64,000 bases of DNA from Serratia silvae (GCF_023282985.1 NZ_JAGQDC010000017.1:1-64000); one strand, 5' to 3'; counted from the stretch's first letter, positions 48,872-59,600 are shown. The notes: generated from the letters alone by a model not told the origin. Numbers and translations are program-made.

Positions 48872-48988
48872 ATGAGTAAGGGAATGGACAGCAAGAAAAA
48901 TGCGAAGAAGAAGCCGTTGAAAACCCCAGCCGAAAAAAAGGCGGATAAGCGCGCCAAGAAAGGACAGGCGTCTTCATCTGGTGAGTAA
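48872..48988 (+). CDS. Small, very basic protein
   Basis: A 38-residue frame, MSKGMDSKKNAKKKPLKTPA then EKKADKRAKKGQASSSGE, with 13 lysines. AAGAGG stands seven bases before the ATG and a strong terminator follows at 49009, so it looks like a complete small gene. No membrane part; likely disordered and nucleic acid or ribosome associated, but I do not know a characterised relative. Confidence 0.6.
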   Translation: MSKGMDSKKNAKKKPLKTPAEKKADKRAKKGQASSSGE

Positions 48989-49008
48989 ATCAGGTTCTGA
49001 CCGTAGTT

Positions 49009-49034
49009 AAACCCGCCGAGGCGGGTTTTTTGTT
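49009..49034 (+). terminator. Terminator of the small basic protein gene
   Basis: AAACCCGCC, loop GAG, GGCGGGTTT-type stem (GCGGG core) and six T residues. Confidence 0.87.
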
Positions 49035-49107
49035 GCCCGCGAAAAGGCAGGTTGGCATCGCAGCCCCATCTCGTTAAGCTAGGGAATAGACTTTAGCTGG
49101 GGACATC

Positions 49108-49776
49108 ATGATGTTACGTGTAATCGATACCGAAACCTGTGGGCTAGACGGGGGCGTAGTGGAGATCGCTTCCGTTGACGTGATCGACGGGCATATCACC
49201 AATCCGATGAGCGACCTGATCAGCCCAGACCGGCCTATCGGCCTCGATGCCATGGCCATTCACCACATCACCGAGCAGATGGTTGAGGGTAAACCGCGTA
49301 TCGCCGTCGCCATTGGTCGCTACCAGGGCAGCCAATATTATGTCGCGCATAACGCCGCCTTTGATCGGGCCATGCTGCCGGAAATGAACGGTGCCTGGAT
49401 TTGTACCGTCAAGCTGGCACGTACGCTGTATCCAGACATTAAATATGGTAATCAATACCTGCGCTATGCGCTGAATCTGGATGTGCAACTGCCGCAGGAC
49501 ACCACACTTTATCCACACCGCGCACTGTACGACTGCTACGTCACCGCCGCACTGCTGCAACGCATTGTGCAGGACTCCGGTTGGACGCCCGAACAGATGC
49601 TGGAAATCACCGAACAGCCAGTATTGTTGAAAAAATTCAAGTTCGGCAAATACCGGGGGCAATCCATTGAGCAGGTGGCGCTGGACGATCCTGGCTATCT
49701 ACGTTGGATGCTGAAATCCATAGACGATCTCAGCCCGGATATGAAACACACGCTGAAATACTATCTGCTGGGTTAA
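49108..49776 (+). CDS. exoX: Exodeoxyribonuclease X
   Basis: A 222-residue DEDDh 3'-5' exonuclease acting in mismatch repair and recombination. Exo I motif LRVIDTETCGLDGG, Exo II VAHNAAFDRAMLPEM, Exo III HRALYDCYVTAALL are intact; the C-terminal FKFGKYRGQSIEQVA extension is typical of ExoX. A start one codon downstream is equally possible. A GCGGGCA/TGCCCGC hairpin follows the stop at 49781-49800. Confidence 0.95.
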   Translation: MMLRVIDTETCGLDGGVVEIASVDVIDGHITNPMSDLISPDRPIGLDAMAIHHITEQMVEGKPRIAVAIGRYQGSQYYVAHNAAFDRAMLPEMNGAWICTVKLARTLYPDIKYGNQYLRYALNLDVQLPQDTTLYPHRALYDCYVTAALLQRIVQDSGWTPEQMLEITEQPVLLKKFKFGKYRGQSIEQVALDDPGYLRWMLKSIDDLSPDMKHTLKYYLLG

Positions 49777-49833
49777 TCAAGCGGGCAGTCGCCTGCCCGC
49801 AAAGATTGATGACTAAGTCCAGACGGACGCCCC

Positions 49834-51867
49834 TTACTCCGCCAGCGCCAGAATAAACGCATATTCCAGCGCGATATCTTCGTAAGCCTTAAAGCGCCCA
49901 GACTTGCCGCCGTGGCCGGCATCCATATCGGTATACAGCAGCAGTTGGCGATCGTCAGTTTTCAACTCACGCAGTTTCGCTACCCACTTGGCCGGCTCCC
50001 AATATTGCACCTGCGAATCGTGCAGCCCGGTGGTGACCAGCATATGCGGATAATCCTGCGCTTTCACCTGGTCGTATGGGCTGTACTGCAAGATGTAATC
50101 GTAATACGCCTTGTCGTTTGGGTTGCCCCACTCGTCATATTCACCAGTGGTTAGCGGGATGGACTCATCCAGCATGGTAGTTACCACGTCCACAAACGGC
50201 ACCTGAGCCACTACGCCGTTGAACAGCTCAGGAGCCTGGTTGACGACCGCGCCCATCAGCAAACCACCGGCACTGCCGCCCATGGCGAACACTCGGTCAG
50301 CATCACCATAGCCCTGCTCTACCAGTGACTTGGTGACGTCAATAAAATCGTTAAAGGTATTTTGTTTGTTGAATAGCTTGCCGTCTTCATACCAGAGTTG
50401 CCCTAGCTCGGCACCACCGCGAATATGCGCCAGCGCGAAGACAAAACCGCGATCCAGCAGGCTGAGGCGGCTGGCACTGAATGCCGGATCCATGCTGCTG
50501 CCATAGGAGCCGTAAGCATACACCATCAGCGGATTCGCCCCATGCGCAAAGCGGTCGGCACGGTAAACCAAAGATACCGGCACCTCGACACCGTCACAGG
50601 CTTTCACCCACACGCGCTCGCTACGATAATCTTCCGCCGTGAAGTTTTTCACTTCCTGCTGCTTGAGCAACTCCCTCTCGCCGGTGTCCAAGTTCAGCTC
50701 ATACAGCGTAGTTGGTGTGGTCATGGAAGAATAGCCGTAACGCAGCAGTTCGGTTTCCGAGTCCGGATTATAGGCCAGCCAGGTGACATAGGTCGGGTCG
50801 CCAAAAGCGATGCTCTTATCTTCACCGCTCTGCCAGTGGATTTGACGCAGCTGGGTCAGCCCGGCGATGCGCTCCTCCACCACCAGCCAGTCACGGAACA
50901 GGCTGAACCCTTCGAGCATGACATCAGTGCGCGGAGCAATCAGTTCCTGCCATTGATTTTCGTCAGCCTGCTCGCTCTGGTACAGGCCAAAGTTCTTACC
51001 GTTTCTGTTAGAGCGAATGTAGAAATGTTCACGGTAGTGGTCGATGGCATATTCGTGATCTTTACGGCGCGGCGCAAACATCTGAGGCTTACTGTCTGCA
51101 CTGTCCGCATCCAGCAACAGGATCTCCGAGGTGGTGGTACTGCTGAGATGGATCAGGATAAAGCGCTCAGAGGTGGTTTTTTCCAGGCTGACATAGAAAG
51201 TGTCATCCTGTTCCTCGTAGATCAGCACGTCCTGCTGCGGATCGCTGCCCACCACGTGGCGATAGATCTGATATGGCAGCAATGTCTTGGCATGTTTACG
51301 CACGTAGTAGACGGTGGCGGAGTCATTCGCCCACTCGAAGTTGCCAGAGGTGTTTTCCAACACCTCATCGGCCCAGCTATCGTCGTGTAGATCCTTGAAA
51401 CGGATATCGTATTGGCGGCGCGACAGGAAGTCCTCGGCGACGGCCAGGCGCTGGTTGTCCGGGCTGACGTCCAACCCGCCCAGCGTATAGAATTCGTGCC
51501 CTTCCGCACGCTGGTTGCCATCGAGCAAGGTGTCCCAAAGCTCGGTAGCCGCTGCGGGTTGGCGCACATACAGCGCATATTCATTACCCGGTTCATAGCG
51601 AGTCTGATAGCGGAAACCACGCCTAACGTAAGGCACGGAATGTTCCTGCTGTGGGATGCGCGCGACCATCTCTTGGTACAGGGTTTCACGCAGCGCCTGT
51701 TGCGGTTTTAGCTGAGCGTCGGTGTAGGCATTTTCAGCCCGCAAATAGTCCAATACCTGGGGATCGGTACGTTCGTCATCGCGCAGCCAGTAGTAGTCAT
51801 CCACACGCGTGTCGCCATGGATGGTGATTGGGTAAGGACGTTTTTCTGCCTTGGGAGGTGTCATCAT
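49834..51867 (-). CDS. ptrB: Oligopeptidase B
   Basis: A 677-residue serine peptidase of the prolyl oligopeptidase family, cleaving short peptides after Arg and Lys. N-terminal beta-propeller (about 75-400) gates a C-terminal alpha/beta hydrolase with nucleophile in [17 protein letters not shown], aspartate in [16 protein letters not shown] and histidine in [12 protein letters not shown]. Length close to E. coli PtrB (686). Convergent with exoX, as in E. coli. Confidence 0.96.
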   Translation of the reverse strand: MMTPPKAEKRPYPITIHGDTRVDDYYWLRDDERTDPQVLDYLRAENAYTDAQLKPQQALRETLYQEMVARIPQQEHSVPYVRRGFRYQTRYEPGNEYALYVRQPAAATELWDTLLDGNQRAEGHEFYTLGGLDVSPDNQRLAVAEDFLSRRQYDIRFKDLHDDSWADEVLENTSGNFEWANDSATVYYVRKHAKTLLPYQIYRHVVGSDPQQDVLIYEEQDDTFYVSLEKTTSERFILIHLSSTTTSEILLLDADSADSKPQMFAPRRKDHEYAIDHYREHFYIRSNRNGKNFGLYQSEQADENQWQELIAPRTDVMLEGFSLFRDWLVVEERIAGLTQLRQIHWQSGEDKSIAFGDPTYVTWLAYNPDSETELLRYGYSSMTTPTTLYELNLDTGERELLKQQEVKNFTAEDYRSERVWVKACDGVEVPVSLVYRADRFAHGANPLMVYAYGSYGSSMDPAFSASRLSLLDRGFVFALAHIRGGAELGQLWYEDGKLFNKQNTFNDFIDVTKSLVEQGYGDADRVFAMGGSAGGLLMGAVVNQAPELFNGVVAQVPFVDVVTTMLDESIPLTTGEYDEWGNPNDKAYYDYILQYSPYDQVKAQDYPHMLVTTGLHDSQVQYWEPAKWVAKLRELKTDDRQLLLYTDMDAGHGGKSGRFKAYEDIALEYAFILALAE

Positions 51868-52110
51868 TGATAAATCATCCGCTTACTTTGATTAAGGCAA
51901 GAGTGACACGAATTTCACCAGCTTAACAAGCCGCGTAGCTATTTTTCAATGGGGTGTCAGAGCAGATAAGATGGCGGATTTCCCCTAGTCCTCTTCCAAA
52001 GGAAGGGGACGGAGCGCGCCACAGTTTGACATTCGTTCAAATCCACAACATCGCGCCAGTTCCCACAAAAGTGGCTGGGGCGATGCAGAGGATTAAGTAG
52101 CGTACAGGGA

Positions 52111-52419
52111 CTAACGTTTGGTAAACGCGATGACAAACAGTTCATCCAGCCCAGGGTAGATATCCTGGATCACCTGCTTGAGTTCGCTGAGGGTCATATT
52201 CTCCTGCTGCGCATGTTCATGCGTCAGCTCATCCAGGCGCACCGGCGTTACCGACTTTACCTCGATATAACAGAAAAATACGCCGTCTTCGTTGCGGCTG
52301 ACGCGCAGCACCTCATTCGGCTGGAAGTGAGCTTCGCTGGCATCCCGAATGGTGATGGTTTTGCGCCCGGCCAGAATATCTTGCTCAAAACGGCTGAAGA
52401 AGGTTATCTCACGGGACAT
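52111..52419 (-). CDS. yqfB: N4-acetylcytidine amidohydrolase (YqfB, ASCH domain)
   Basis: A 102-residue ASCH-domain protein resembling E. coli YqfB, which hydrolyses N4-acetylcytidine. [20 protein letters not shown] includes the catalytic lysine (K20) and threonine (T23), and the acidic partner lies in [18 protein letters not shown]. The start at 52419 follows AAGGATCC; an upstream ATG would add twelve unlikely residues. Confidence 0.9.
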   Translation of the reverse strand: MSREITFFSRFEQDILAGRKTITIRDASEAHFQPNEVLRVSRNEDGVFFCYIEVKSVTPVRLDELTHEHAQQENMTLSELKQVIQDIYPGLDELFVIAFTKR

Positions 52420-52458
52420 GCTGGATCCTTGGTTATGGTCATGTTGCTGTACCACTGC

Positions 52459-52785
52459 TTAAGCGGCCTGCTGCTCTTCTGACGCAGCGCCTTCTTCCGG
52501 GGCAGCGACAGGTTTCTCACCTTTGGTTTTGGCTGGCTTTTTGGCGACTTCTTGCGGGGCACTACCACGCAGGATCTGCGCCAGCACATCTTTGTGTTCC
52601 GCCAGGAAGAAGCTCAACCCTTCACGCTGTTCTTCTTCCAGCGTGACTGGCGCTTGCTGCAACCATTCCCCGAGGCTATCGGCCAGATCCAACATTTTGT
52701 CGTAGGCATCGGCTTCTTTCTTATTTGCGAAAGTCATTTTTTCCTCACCGTTTCTCACTACTACATATTTCACTTCAACAGCCAT
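52459..52785 (-). CDS. yebG: DNA damage-inducible protein YebG
   Basis: A 108-residue protein: conserved N-terminal two-thirds (MAVEVKYVVVRNGEEKMTFA, NKKEADAYDKMLDLADSLGE, EEQREGLSFFLAEHKDVLAQ) and an Ala/Glu/Lys-rich tail. YebG is an SOS gene of unknown function in E. coli. The start at 52785 matches the E. coli N-terminus; an ATG five codons upstream is not conserved. A perfect LexA box precedes it. Confidence 0.93.
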   Translation of the reverse strand: MAVEVKYVVVRNGEEKMTFANKKEADAYDKMLDLADSLGEWLQQAPVTLEEEQREGLSFFLAEHKDVLAQILRGSAPQEVAKKPAKTKGEKPVAAPEEGAASEEQQAA

Positions 52786-52809
52786 GAGCATCTTCCTCAA
52801 AGGTTATAA

Positions 52810-52829
52810 TACTGTGTTTTTATACAGTA
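52810..52829 (-). promoter_or_regulatory. LexA (SOS) box of yebG
   Basis: TACTGTGTTTTTATACAGTA matches the TACTG-N10-CAGTA LexA consensus fully, 25 bases upstream of the start codon. Confidence 0.92.
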
Positions 52830-52870
52830 TAGAGTGATTTCAGGCAGGGCTGCAAGCGCCCTGCCGTTTA

Positions 52871-54253
52871 TTATTTCAACAGCCGCACTTTGCAGCTCTT
52901 GCCTTTGATCTTACCTTGCTGAAGCTGTTGCAGTGCCTTACGGGCGCTGGCTTTACGGATAGCCACATAGGCATGCACCGGGAACATGTCGATCTTGCCG
53001 ACTTCTGCCGCCGTTAGCCCGGCGTCACCGGTCAACGCCCCAAGAATATCGCCAGGGCGGATTTTCGCCTTGCGGCCACCATCGATGCACAGGGTGACCA
53101 TTTCCGCTTCCAGTGGCGTGTTAGGCGCCCCGCTCAACTCAGACACGGGTGACCATTTTGCGCGCATGGACAGATACTCTTCGAGAGCATGAACACGCAC
53201 CATTTCCTGTGGCGTACACAGGCTGATCGCCAACCCGCTCAGACCGGCACGACCAGTACGGCCAATACGGTGGACGTGAACCTCAGGGTCAAACGACAGT
53301 TCGTAGTTGACCACCAACTCCAATTCTTTGATATCCAGACCACGCGCGGCCACGTCGGTCGCCACCAGAACACGGCAACTACGGTTGGCAAAGCGAACCA
53401 GCACTTGATCCCGATCGCGTTGTTCAAGATCACCATGCAGCGCCATGCAACTGATATCGCGAGCCTCTAATGCTTCATACACGCTCTGACAATCACGCTT
53501 GGTATTACAGAACACCACGCAGGACGCAGGTTGATAATGACGGATGGCGCTCACCAGTACCGCAGGGCGTTGATCGCGAGTGGTTTCATAGAAGCGCTGT
53601 TCGATAGTGGCTTGCTCATCGCCATCTTCAACTTCCACATTCAGTGGCTGGCGTTGCACACGGGCGCTAATGCGCTCAATGCCCGCCGGATAGGTGGCAG
53701 AAAATAGCAGGGTCTGGCGCTGCTGCGGCGTATAGCTGATCACATCATCGATATCATCGGCAAAGCCCATGTCCAACATGCGGTCGGCCTCATCCAGCAC
53801 CAGCACGGTCATCTCGTCCAGCACCAACGTTTTTTTGCGCAGGTGCTCCTGCACACGGCCCGGCGTGCCCACCACAATGTGCGGCGCATGCACCAGGGAG
53901 TCGAGTTGTGGCCCCACGGGCTGACCACCGCACAAAGTGAGTATCTTGATGTTCTGGGTGAAACGGGCCAGGCGACGCAGCTCTTTGCTCACCTGATCGG
54001 CCAGCTCACGCGTCGGGCACAGAATAAGCGCCTGGGTTGCCACTTTGGCAACGTTGATTTTATCCAGCAGGCCGATGCCAAATGCCGCCGTTTTACCGCT
54101 ACCGGTTTTCGCTTTGGCACGTACGTCCTGCCCGTTCAGGATGGCAGGCAGCGCTGCGGCCTGTACCGGCGTCATTTCGGCATACCCCAGTTCGTTGAGG
54201 TTGGCCAACTGTTCAGCTGGCAGCGGCAGGGAAGAAAAAGAAACTGTGCTCAC
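52871..54253 (-). CDS. dbpA: ATP-dependent RNA helicase DbpA
   Basis: A 460-residue DEAD-box helicase for late 50S assembly. Q motif region ELGYAEMTPVQAAALPAIL, Walker A AKTGSGKTAAFG, PTRELADQV, TPGR, VLDEADRMLDMGF, SATYPAG, VATDVAARGLDI and HRIGRTGRAG are all present. The C-terminal domain (about 385-460, GRKAKIRPGDILGALTGDAG) binds hairpin 92 of 23S rRNA and gives specificity. A lone gene divergent from purT. Confidence 0.96.
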   Translation of the reverse strand: MSTVSFSSLPLPAEQLANLNELGYAEMTPVQAAALPAILNGQDVRAKAKTGSGKTAAFGIGLLDKINVAKVATQALILCPTRELADQVSKELRRLARFTQNIKILTLCGGQPVGPQLDSLVHAPHIVVGTPGRVQEHLRKKTLVLDEMTVLVLDEADRMLDMGFADDIDDVISYTPQQRQTLLFSATYPAGIERISARVQRQPLNVEVEDGDEQATIEQRFYETTRDQRPAVLVSAIRHYQPASCVVFCNTKRDCQSVYEALEARDISCMALHGDLEQRDRDQVLVRFANRSCRVLVATDVAARGLDIKELELVVNYELSFDPEVHVHRIGRTGRAGLSGLAISLCTPQEMVRVHALEEYLSMRAKWSPVSELSGAPNTPLEAEMVTLCIDGGRKAKIRPGDILGALTGDAGLTAAEVGKIDMFPVHAYVAIRKASARKALQQLQQGKIKGKSCKVRLLK

Positions 54254-54391
54254 GGCAATAACTCTTATATAGCAAGTGGAAAGGCGGCGCTGCGCTTGGC
54301 TGGCACCGGATCAGGCGCAGATGATAACAGAGTTGGTGGGGTTTCCGGATTTCGGCGTTAAAAAAAGCGGTTAATAGGCACCGCTGGTCGT

Positions 54392-54414
54392 ACGCAATCG
54401 TTTTCGTATATACT
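54392..54414 (+). promoter_or_regulatory. PurR operator and -10 element of purT
   Basis: ACGCAATCGTTTTCGT (54392-54407) differs by one base from the ACGCAAACGTTTTCGT type PurR site, and TATACT (54409-54414) directly after it is a good -10. A repressor here would block the promoter; purT is PurR-controlled in E. coli. Confidence 0.8.
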
Positions 54415-54464
54415 GCGCGCTCAGTGTCAGACCCGCGAATTCATTCAGATCCAGGTATCAGACT

Positions 54465-55643
54465 ATGTTAACTATTGGAACCGCCCTGCGCCCTGCCGCC
54501 ACCCGCGTTATGCTGCTCGGCTCAGGCGAGCTGGGCAAAGAAGTGGCCATCGAATGCCAGCGTTTAGGTTTGGAAGTGATTGCCGTCGACCGTTACGCCG
54601 ATGCCCCGGCCATGCATGTGGCGCACCGCAGTCACGTCATCAACATGCTGGATGGTGCGGCGCTAAAAGCGTTGATCGAACAGGAACGTCCTGATTTTAT
54701 CGTGCCGGAAATAGAAGCTATCGCCACCAGCATGCTGGTTGAGTTGGAGCAACAGGGCCATCATGTCGTCCCCTGTGCCGAAGCTACACGTCTGACCATG
54801 AACCGCGAAGGTATTCGCCGTCTGGCCGCTGAGGCGTTGGAGCTGCCAACCTCCAGCTACCGCTTTGCCGATAACGAGCAAAGCTTCCGCCGAGCGGTGG
54901 CCGAAATTGGTTACCCGTGCATCGTCAAGCCGGTGATGAGCTCATCCGGCAAAGGGCAAAGTCTGATCCGTGAAGAGCAGCAACTTGGTGCAGCCTGGGA
55001 TTACGCACAGCTTGGTGGCCGCGCAGGCGGAGGCCGGGTCATTGTTGAAGGGCTGGTCAAATTTGATTTCGAGATCACTCTGCTGACCATCAACGCCGTC
55101 GATGGCGTACATTTCTGTGAGCCTATCGGCCACCGTCAGGAAGATGGGGATTACCGCGAGTCCTGGCAGCCGCAGCGGATGTCAGAGCTGGCATTAAGCC
55201 GTGCTCAGGCGATCGCCGCAAAGGTGGTTAACGCACTGGGGGGATTTGGCCTGTTCGGCGTTGAGCTGTTCGTCTGCGGTGATGAGGTGATTTTCAGCGA
55301 GGTTTCTCCACGCCCGCATGACACCGGCATGGTCACGCTGATTTCGCAGGATCTGTCAGAGTTTGCGCTGCACGTGCGCGCTTTCCTTGGGCTGCCGATT
55401 AACGCGATACGCCAGTTCGGGCCCGCCGCCTCTGCGGTGATCCTGCCAGAGCTAAGCAGCGACAACGTGCGTTTCAGCGGGTTGGAGACGGCACTAAGTG
55501 GTTATAATCAGGTGCGGTTATTCGGTAAACCGAACATCGAGGGCAAACGCCGAATGGGCGTTGCACTGGCCGTTGCGTCAGAAGTAGAGCAAGCGGTAGA
55601 ACTGGCCAAACAGGCCGCTGCTGCGGTGACGGTGCAAGGATAA
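54465..55643 (+). CDS. purT: Formate-dependent phosphoribosylglycinamide formyltransferase 2
   Basis: A 392-residue ATP-grasp enzyme, the formate-using alternative to PurN in purine synthesis. [20 protein letters not shown], the EIEAIAT block, [15 protein letters not shown] (ATP-grasp loop) and [17 protein letters not shown] are intact. Length equals E. coli PurT. Single gene with its own PurR-regulated promoter. Confidence 0.97.
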   Translation: MLTIGTALRPAATRVMLLGSGELGKEVAIECQRLGLEVIAVDRYADAPAMHVAHRSHVINMLDGAALKALIEQERPDFIVPEIEAIATSMLVELEQQGHHVVPCAEATRLTMNREGIRRLAAEALELPTSSYRFADNEQSFRRAVAEIGYPCIVKPVMSSSGKGQSLIREEQQLGAAWDYAQLGGRAGGGRVIVEGLVKFDFEITLLTINAVDGVHFCEPIGHRQEDGDYRESWQPQRMSELALSRAQAIAAKVVNALGGFGLFGVELFVCGDEVIFSEVSPRPHDTGMVTLISQDLSEFALHVRAFLGLPINAIRQFGPAASAVILPELSSDNVRFSGLETALSGYNQVRLFGKPNIEGKRRMGVALAVASEVEQAVELAKQAAAAVTVQG

Positions 55644-55648
55644 ACCGG

Positions 55649-55680
55649 TTGGGGGTTCGGCATACATACCGACCCCCACT
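55649..55680. terminator. Hairpin between purT and yoaH
   Basis: GGGGGTTCGG and CCGACCCCC around CATACATA lie between two convergent genes. Confidence 0.65.
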
Positions 55681-55684
55681 AACA

Positions 55685-55930
55685 TCAGTAGTTTTCGTCG
55701 TGTTCGCTATCTTCGTCCAGATACTCGGTCGGTTCTTCCTGCTGCTGTTCTTGTTCTTCTTCATCGTCGAACATCACGCTAACCTGATCGCCCTGATGTT
55801 TTTCGCGGATTTCCTGTGCCACAGTCGCAATGGCTTCTCCGCTGCTCATGCCCTGCCCCATCAGCAGATGGATACGTTCAGCAGCTTCCTGCTGTTCTTG
55901 GTGACTCAGTGACGGCATACCTGCAAGCAT
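55685..55930 (-). CDS. yoaH: YoaH family protein (UPF0181)
   Basis: An 81-residue protein: conserved N-terminal [39 protein letters not shown], then a strongly acidic Glu/Asp/Gln tail, longer than in E. coli YoaH (59 residues). Function unknown. In E. coli it faces pabB; here a glycosyltransferase gene has come between. Confidence 0.9.
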   Translation of the reverse strand: MLAGMPSLSHQEQQEAAERIHLLMGQGMSSGEAIATVAQEIREKHQGDQVSVMFDDEEEQEQQQEEPTEYLDEDSEHDENY

Positions 55931-55993
55931 GTATTTCTCCCCGGTAAAATAGGCGTGAATTATACGCGCTAACGACGTGGATCCCTATACCTG

Positions 55994-57001
55994 TTATTCA
56001 CTGGCCCGCAAGGGGGATGCATTCTCACTGCGCCACTGTTTTAAGCGATGCAGCCACAACATCACATGCCATGTCTGCTTGATCCCCCGCATATTGTCGA
56101 TCATCATCCGCTGAATGCCGCGCCGGTAGAAATCTTCAGCGATCTGTTGTTGCGCCTGCAGTTCGGGCTCACGGCGAATACTATGGCAAATCCCTAGCGC
56201 CTCACGCGCGATTTGCCAGTGGAAGGCCGCACAAATCGAGATCTTGCTGCTGTAACGCTGATTCAGTGCCACCAGCATCTCGACGATCTTCATATAGTGG
56301 CGCTGATACTCGACGTTCGCCTGCCCGGTACGCCGACGGTTGCTGATCGAGCGGTCGTGTACCCGCTGACGATATAGCGGTTTGCTCAGGTATTTAACTC
56401 GCTGAGCATTGAACATCACCTCGGTGGTCCATGGGATATCCTGGTGGTGTAAACCAGGTTCGAAATAGAGCTGGTGCTGCTTGATAAAATCCAGGCGATA
56501 CACGGCTAACCACACCACATGAATAAAGCGTCTTGATTTCAACGCCTTTTCCAACCACTGCGCGCCAGAAATAACCGTCGTATCTTTCAGACGCATAGCC
56601 GGAATAATGGGTTTCAAATCACCATTGCTTACAAAATAGCGCTCACCGTTACATTGCATCACGTCTAATTGATGTTCTTCGGCTAATGCAAGCAGCGTTG
56701 AGTACATTTTCGGATCCAATAAATCATCGGCATCGGGGAAAGCGACATATTTGCCACGAGCCACAGCCAGCCCGGCATTGCGGGCATTGGAAACCCCTGA
56801 ATTGGGTTGATCGATGACCTTGATATGCGGATGCTGTGCGGCGTAGCGGTGCGCGATCTCTCCTGAACCATCGGTGGAACCATCGTTAACGATGATCACC
56901 TCCAACTGTTGCTCATGTTGCGCCAGCAATGAATTCAAGAAAGGGACAAATAGCTCCCCAACGTTATGCAAAGGGACAATAACGCTTAATTTTAATGACA
57001 T
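55994..57001 (-). CDS. Family 2 glycosyltransferase
   Basis: A 335-residue GT-A fold transferase. Nucleotide-sugar motifs: SVIVPLHNVGELFVPFLNSL, VIIVNDGSTDGSGEIAHRYA, NSGVSNARNAGLAVARGKYV and the DxD-type FPDADDLLDPKMYS; HHQDIPWTTEVMF is the acceptor-side acidic motif. The C-terminal third is helical and basic, with no membrane span. Likely a surface polysaccharide enzyme (LPS core or capsule), but no other such genes are adjacent. The start at 57001 follows AGGTGAGG. It interrupts the yoaH-pabB order of E. coli, so it may be an insertion. Confidence 0.88.
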   Translation of the reverse strand: MSLKLSVIVPLHNVGELFVPFLNSLLAQHEQQLEVIIVNDGSTDGSGEIAHRYAAQHPHIKVIDQPNSGVSNARNAGLAVARGKYVAFPDADDLLDPKMYSTLLALAEEHQLDVMQCNGERYFVSNGDLKPIIPAMRLKDTTVISGAQWLEKALKSRRFIHVVWLAVYRLDFIKQHQLYFEPGLHHQDIPWTTEVMFNAQRVKYLSKPLYRQRVHDRSISNRRRTGQANVEYQRHYMKIVEMLVALNQRYSSKISICAAFHWQIAREALGICHSIRREPELQAQQQIAEDFYRRGIQRMMIDNMRGIKQTWHVMLWLHRLKQWRSENASPLRASE

Positions 57002-57277
57002 TGCTGCCCTCACCTGTAGGGTAAATTAGAATAATTTTCGGGTACAACAAGATGCATTTATTATTTTACTTATTGATATATTCACCATGGTAGTTTATTT
57101 CGGCGGATATATAATGGCATTTTTAACATTTTATATTATGTTAGAAGTTGCAAAAAATGCTCAGTTTACCCTTGGTTTACTTTTCATCCGGCTAATCTGT
57201 AAGCAGCACCTTACGGCGTAATGTGGCAGAATGGCTGCCAACACCGCTGTTTACGTGAGTCAGGTTGATTGAACCCC

Positions 57278-58651
57278 ATGAGTGTCACCGCCCCAAACCT
57301 TAAATCGTTACCCTATACGCGCGAAGCCATGTTTACGCTGTTCGCTCCATTGGCACACCTTCCCTGGGCCATGCTGCTGCATTCAGGCTTTGCCGAGCAC
57401 CCGCATAACCGGTTTGACATTCTGGTGGCAGAACCGCGCACCACGCTGACGACTCGTGGTGCCAGTACCGAGATCCAGCAAGGTGAGACTCGCAGTAACT
57501 CACCAGAGGATCCCTTCCTGCTGTTGCAGCAACAGCTTGATGCCCTCGACCTGCATCCGCCACTGAACGGCGATCTGCCCTTTCAAGGAGGAGCGCTGGG
57601 TCTATTTGGCTATGATTTGGGGCGACGTATCGAAGCGTTGCCGCAGTTGGCACAGGCCGATACCAAACTGCCGGATATGGCGGTGGGCATTTATGACTGG
57701 GCACTGATCGCCGATCATCATCAGCAAAAACTGACCCTGCTGAGCTATGGAGATGTAGAACAGCGCTGGCAATGGCTTGACCAACAGCGGGCAGTGCCAC
57801 AGCCCGCCTTTGCCCTGTCCGGCAACTGGCAGGCCAACATGACGCGCCAACAATATGGCGAGAAATTCCGGCAGATCCAGGGTTATCTGCGCAGTGGCGA
57901 TTGCTATCAGATCAATTTGGCTCAGCGTTTTTCCGCCCCTTATCAAGGGGACGAATGGCAGGCATTCAAGCAGTTAAGCGCCAGCAACCGTGCACCGTTC
58001 TCCGCTTTCCTGCGCCTGCCAGCCAACGCAGTGTTGAGCGTTTCACCAGAGCGTTTCCTGTGGTTGGCCGATCGGCAGATCCAGACCAGGCCCATCAAAG
58101 GCACACTACCCCGCCTTGCCGATGCCACGCTCGATGCCGAACAGGCGAAAAAGTTGGCCAACTCACCGAAGGATCGGGCCGAAAATCTGATGATTGTCGA
58201 TCTGCTGCGTAATGACATCGGCCGTGTGGCGGAGCCTGGCAGCGTCAAGGTGCCGGAACTGTTCGTGGTTGAGCCGTTCCCGGCGGTGCATCATCTGGTC
58301 AGTACCATTATCGCCACCCTGCCTTCCAACCGCTCTGCCACCGAGCTGTTACGCGCCTGTTTTCCCGGCGGATCGATTACCGGTGCTCCCAAAGTGCGGG
58401 CAATGGAAATCATCGAGGAGCTGGAACCACAACGCCGTAACGCCTATTGTGGCAGCATTGGCTATCTCAGCGTGTGCGGTACGATGGACACCAATATCAC
58501 CATCCGCACCCTGATTGCCGAAAACGGGCGCATCAGTTGCTCTGCCGGAGGTGGCATTGTTGCAGATAGTCAGGAACAGGCAGAGTATCAGGAAACCTTT
58601 GATAAGGTAGGCCGCATCTTGCCACAGCTGGGGGAGTTTACCGTTTCGTGA
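57278..58651 (+). CDS. pabB: Aminodeoxychorismate synthase component I
   Basis: A 457-residue enzyme making 4-amino-4-deoxychorismate with PabA, for folate. [59 protein letters not shown] (with the lysine nucleophile), [20 protein letters not shown] and [20 protein letters not shown] mark it. ATG at 57278 chosen; a TTG three codons before is open. Its stop overlaps the GTG of nudL. Confidence 0.95.
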   Translation: MSVTAPNLKSLPYTREAMFTLFAPLAHLPWAMLLHSGFAEHPHNRFDILVAEPRTTLTTRGASTEIQQGETRSNSPEDPFLLLQQQLDALDLHPPLNGDLPFQGGALGLFGYDLGRRIEALPQLAQADTKLPDMAVGIYDWALIADHHQQKLTLLSYGDVEQRWQWLDQQRAVPQPAFALSGNWQANMTRQQYGEKFRQIQGYLRSGDCYQINLAQRFSAPYQGDEWQAFKQLSASNRAPFSAFLRLPANAVLSVSPERFLWLADRQIQTRPIKGTLPRLADATLDAEQAKKLANSPKDRAENLMIVDLLRNDIGRVAEPGSVKVPELFVVEPFPAVHHLVSTIIATLPSNRSATELLRACFPGGSITGAPKVRAMEIIEELEPQRRNAYCGSIGYLSVCGTMDTNITIRTLIAENGRISCSAGGGIVADSQEQAEYQETFDKVGRILPQLGEFTVS

Positions 58652-59226
58652 ACCATCAGGATTATCCGGCCTCATTGGCCGATTTTATCAGCCGCTTTCA
58701 GCTGAAACTGCCGCAGGCGATGCAGATCTCCCGAAACGCGCGCCCGGCCGCCGTGCTTATCCCGATCGTTTGTCGGCCAGAACCGACCTTGCTGCTCACC
58801 CGCCGCGCCGACTCGTTGCGTAAACATGCCGGTCAAGTGGCCTTCCCCGGCGGTAAAACCGATGCTGAAGACGGTTCCCCCATTATTACCGCACTGCGTG
58901 AAGCGCAGGAAGAAGTGGCAATCCCGCCACAGCGGGTGCATATCCTCGGCCAATTGGCGCCGCTCGACAGCAGCACCGGTTTTCAGGTGACACCGGTGGT
59001 GGGCCTGATCCCGGCAGACGTGGCGTTTCATGCCAACGAAGATGAGGTCGCCGAGGTGTTCGAAATCCCACTGCATGAAGCGTTGCGGCTATCGCGCTAT
59101 TATCCGCTGGATATTCATCGTGATGGTCACACACATCGAGTCTATCTATCCTGGTATCAGAGCCAGTTCGTCTGGGGGCTAACGGCCGCCATTATTCGTC
59201 GTCTGGCACAGCAAGTGAGCATTTGA
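58648..59226 (+). CDS. nudL: CoA pyrophosphatase NudL
   Basis: A 192-residue Nudix hydrolase, the E. coli YeaB/NudL type acting on coenzyme A derivatives. The Nudix box spans about residues 68-92 ([26 protein letters not shown]), and the [20 protein letters not shown] segment upstream is the NudL-specific signature. GTG start overlaps the pabB stop (GTGA), so they are coupled. Confidence 0.94.
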   Translation: MNHQDYPASLADFISRFQLKLPQAMQISRNARPAAVLIPIVCRPEPTLLLTRRADSLRKHAGQVAFPGGKTDAEDGSPIITALREAQEEVAIPPQRVHILGQLAPLDSSTGFQVTPVVGLIPADVAFHANEDEVAEVFEIPLHEALRLSRYYPLDIHRDGHTHRVYLSWYQSQFVWGLTAAIIRRLAQQVSI

Positions 59227-59600
59227 ATCTGGCGTGTTTTGTGATTTCCGTCACATTAAAGCCGGGATTACCTGTCGTTTTGAGTATAAAGCGATCGCTA
59301 TCACTCCAGCAGCCTGTTTTATCAACTACCGTTGCTGCTATCGATGTTTTAAAAAAACTGTAAACTCTCTCTTCAACCTTACGAAATACCTGTAAAATAG
59401 CCATAACCGGAATAAACCACTAATATTATAAGGATTACCCCGGTCGCGTTTATTAAGACGTTAACAGTGAAACCACGGATTATTTTATTTCATGCGAAAA
59501 GGGCCGCAAAACCCGTACGGCCCTTTTACACTATCGCAGTTCTCTGCGCGGTTTCTAACCGTAGCAGCCATAACAATATGCCTCTTTAAGGAGTTTTAGC
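59227..59600. other. sdaA leader and promoter region
   Basis: 374 bases. Its most notable part is a terminator-type hairpin (59497-59530) about 70 bases before the sdaA start, listed separately. A 70-codon minus-strand frame here has no ribosome site and is not called. Confidence 0.5.
59497..59530 (+). terminator. Terminator-like hairpin in the sdaA leader
   Basis: AAAAGGGCCG and CGGCCCTTTT around CAAAACCCGTA make a ten-pair stem ending in four T residues. It either ends pabB-nudL transcription or, if the sdaA promoter is upstream of it, acts as an attenuator. Confidence 0.7.
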
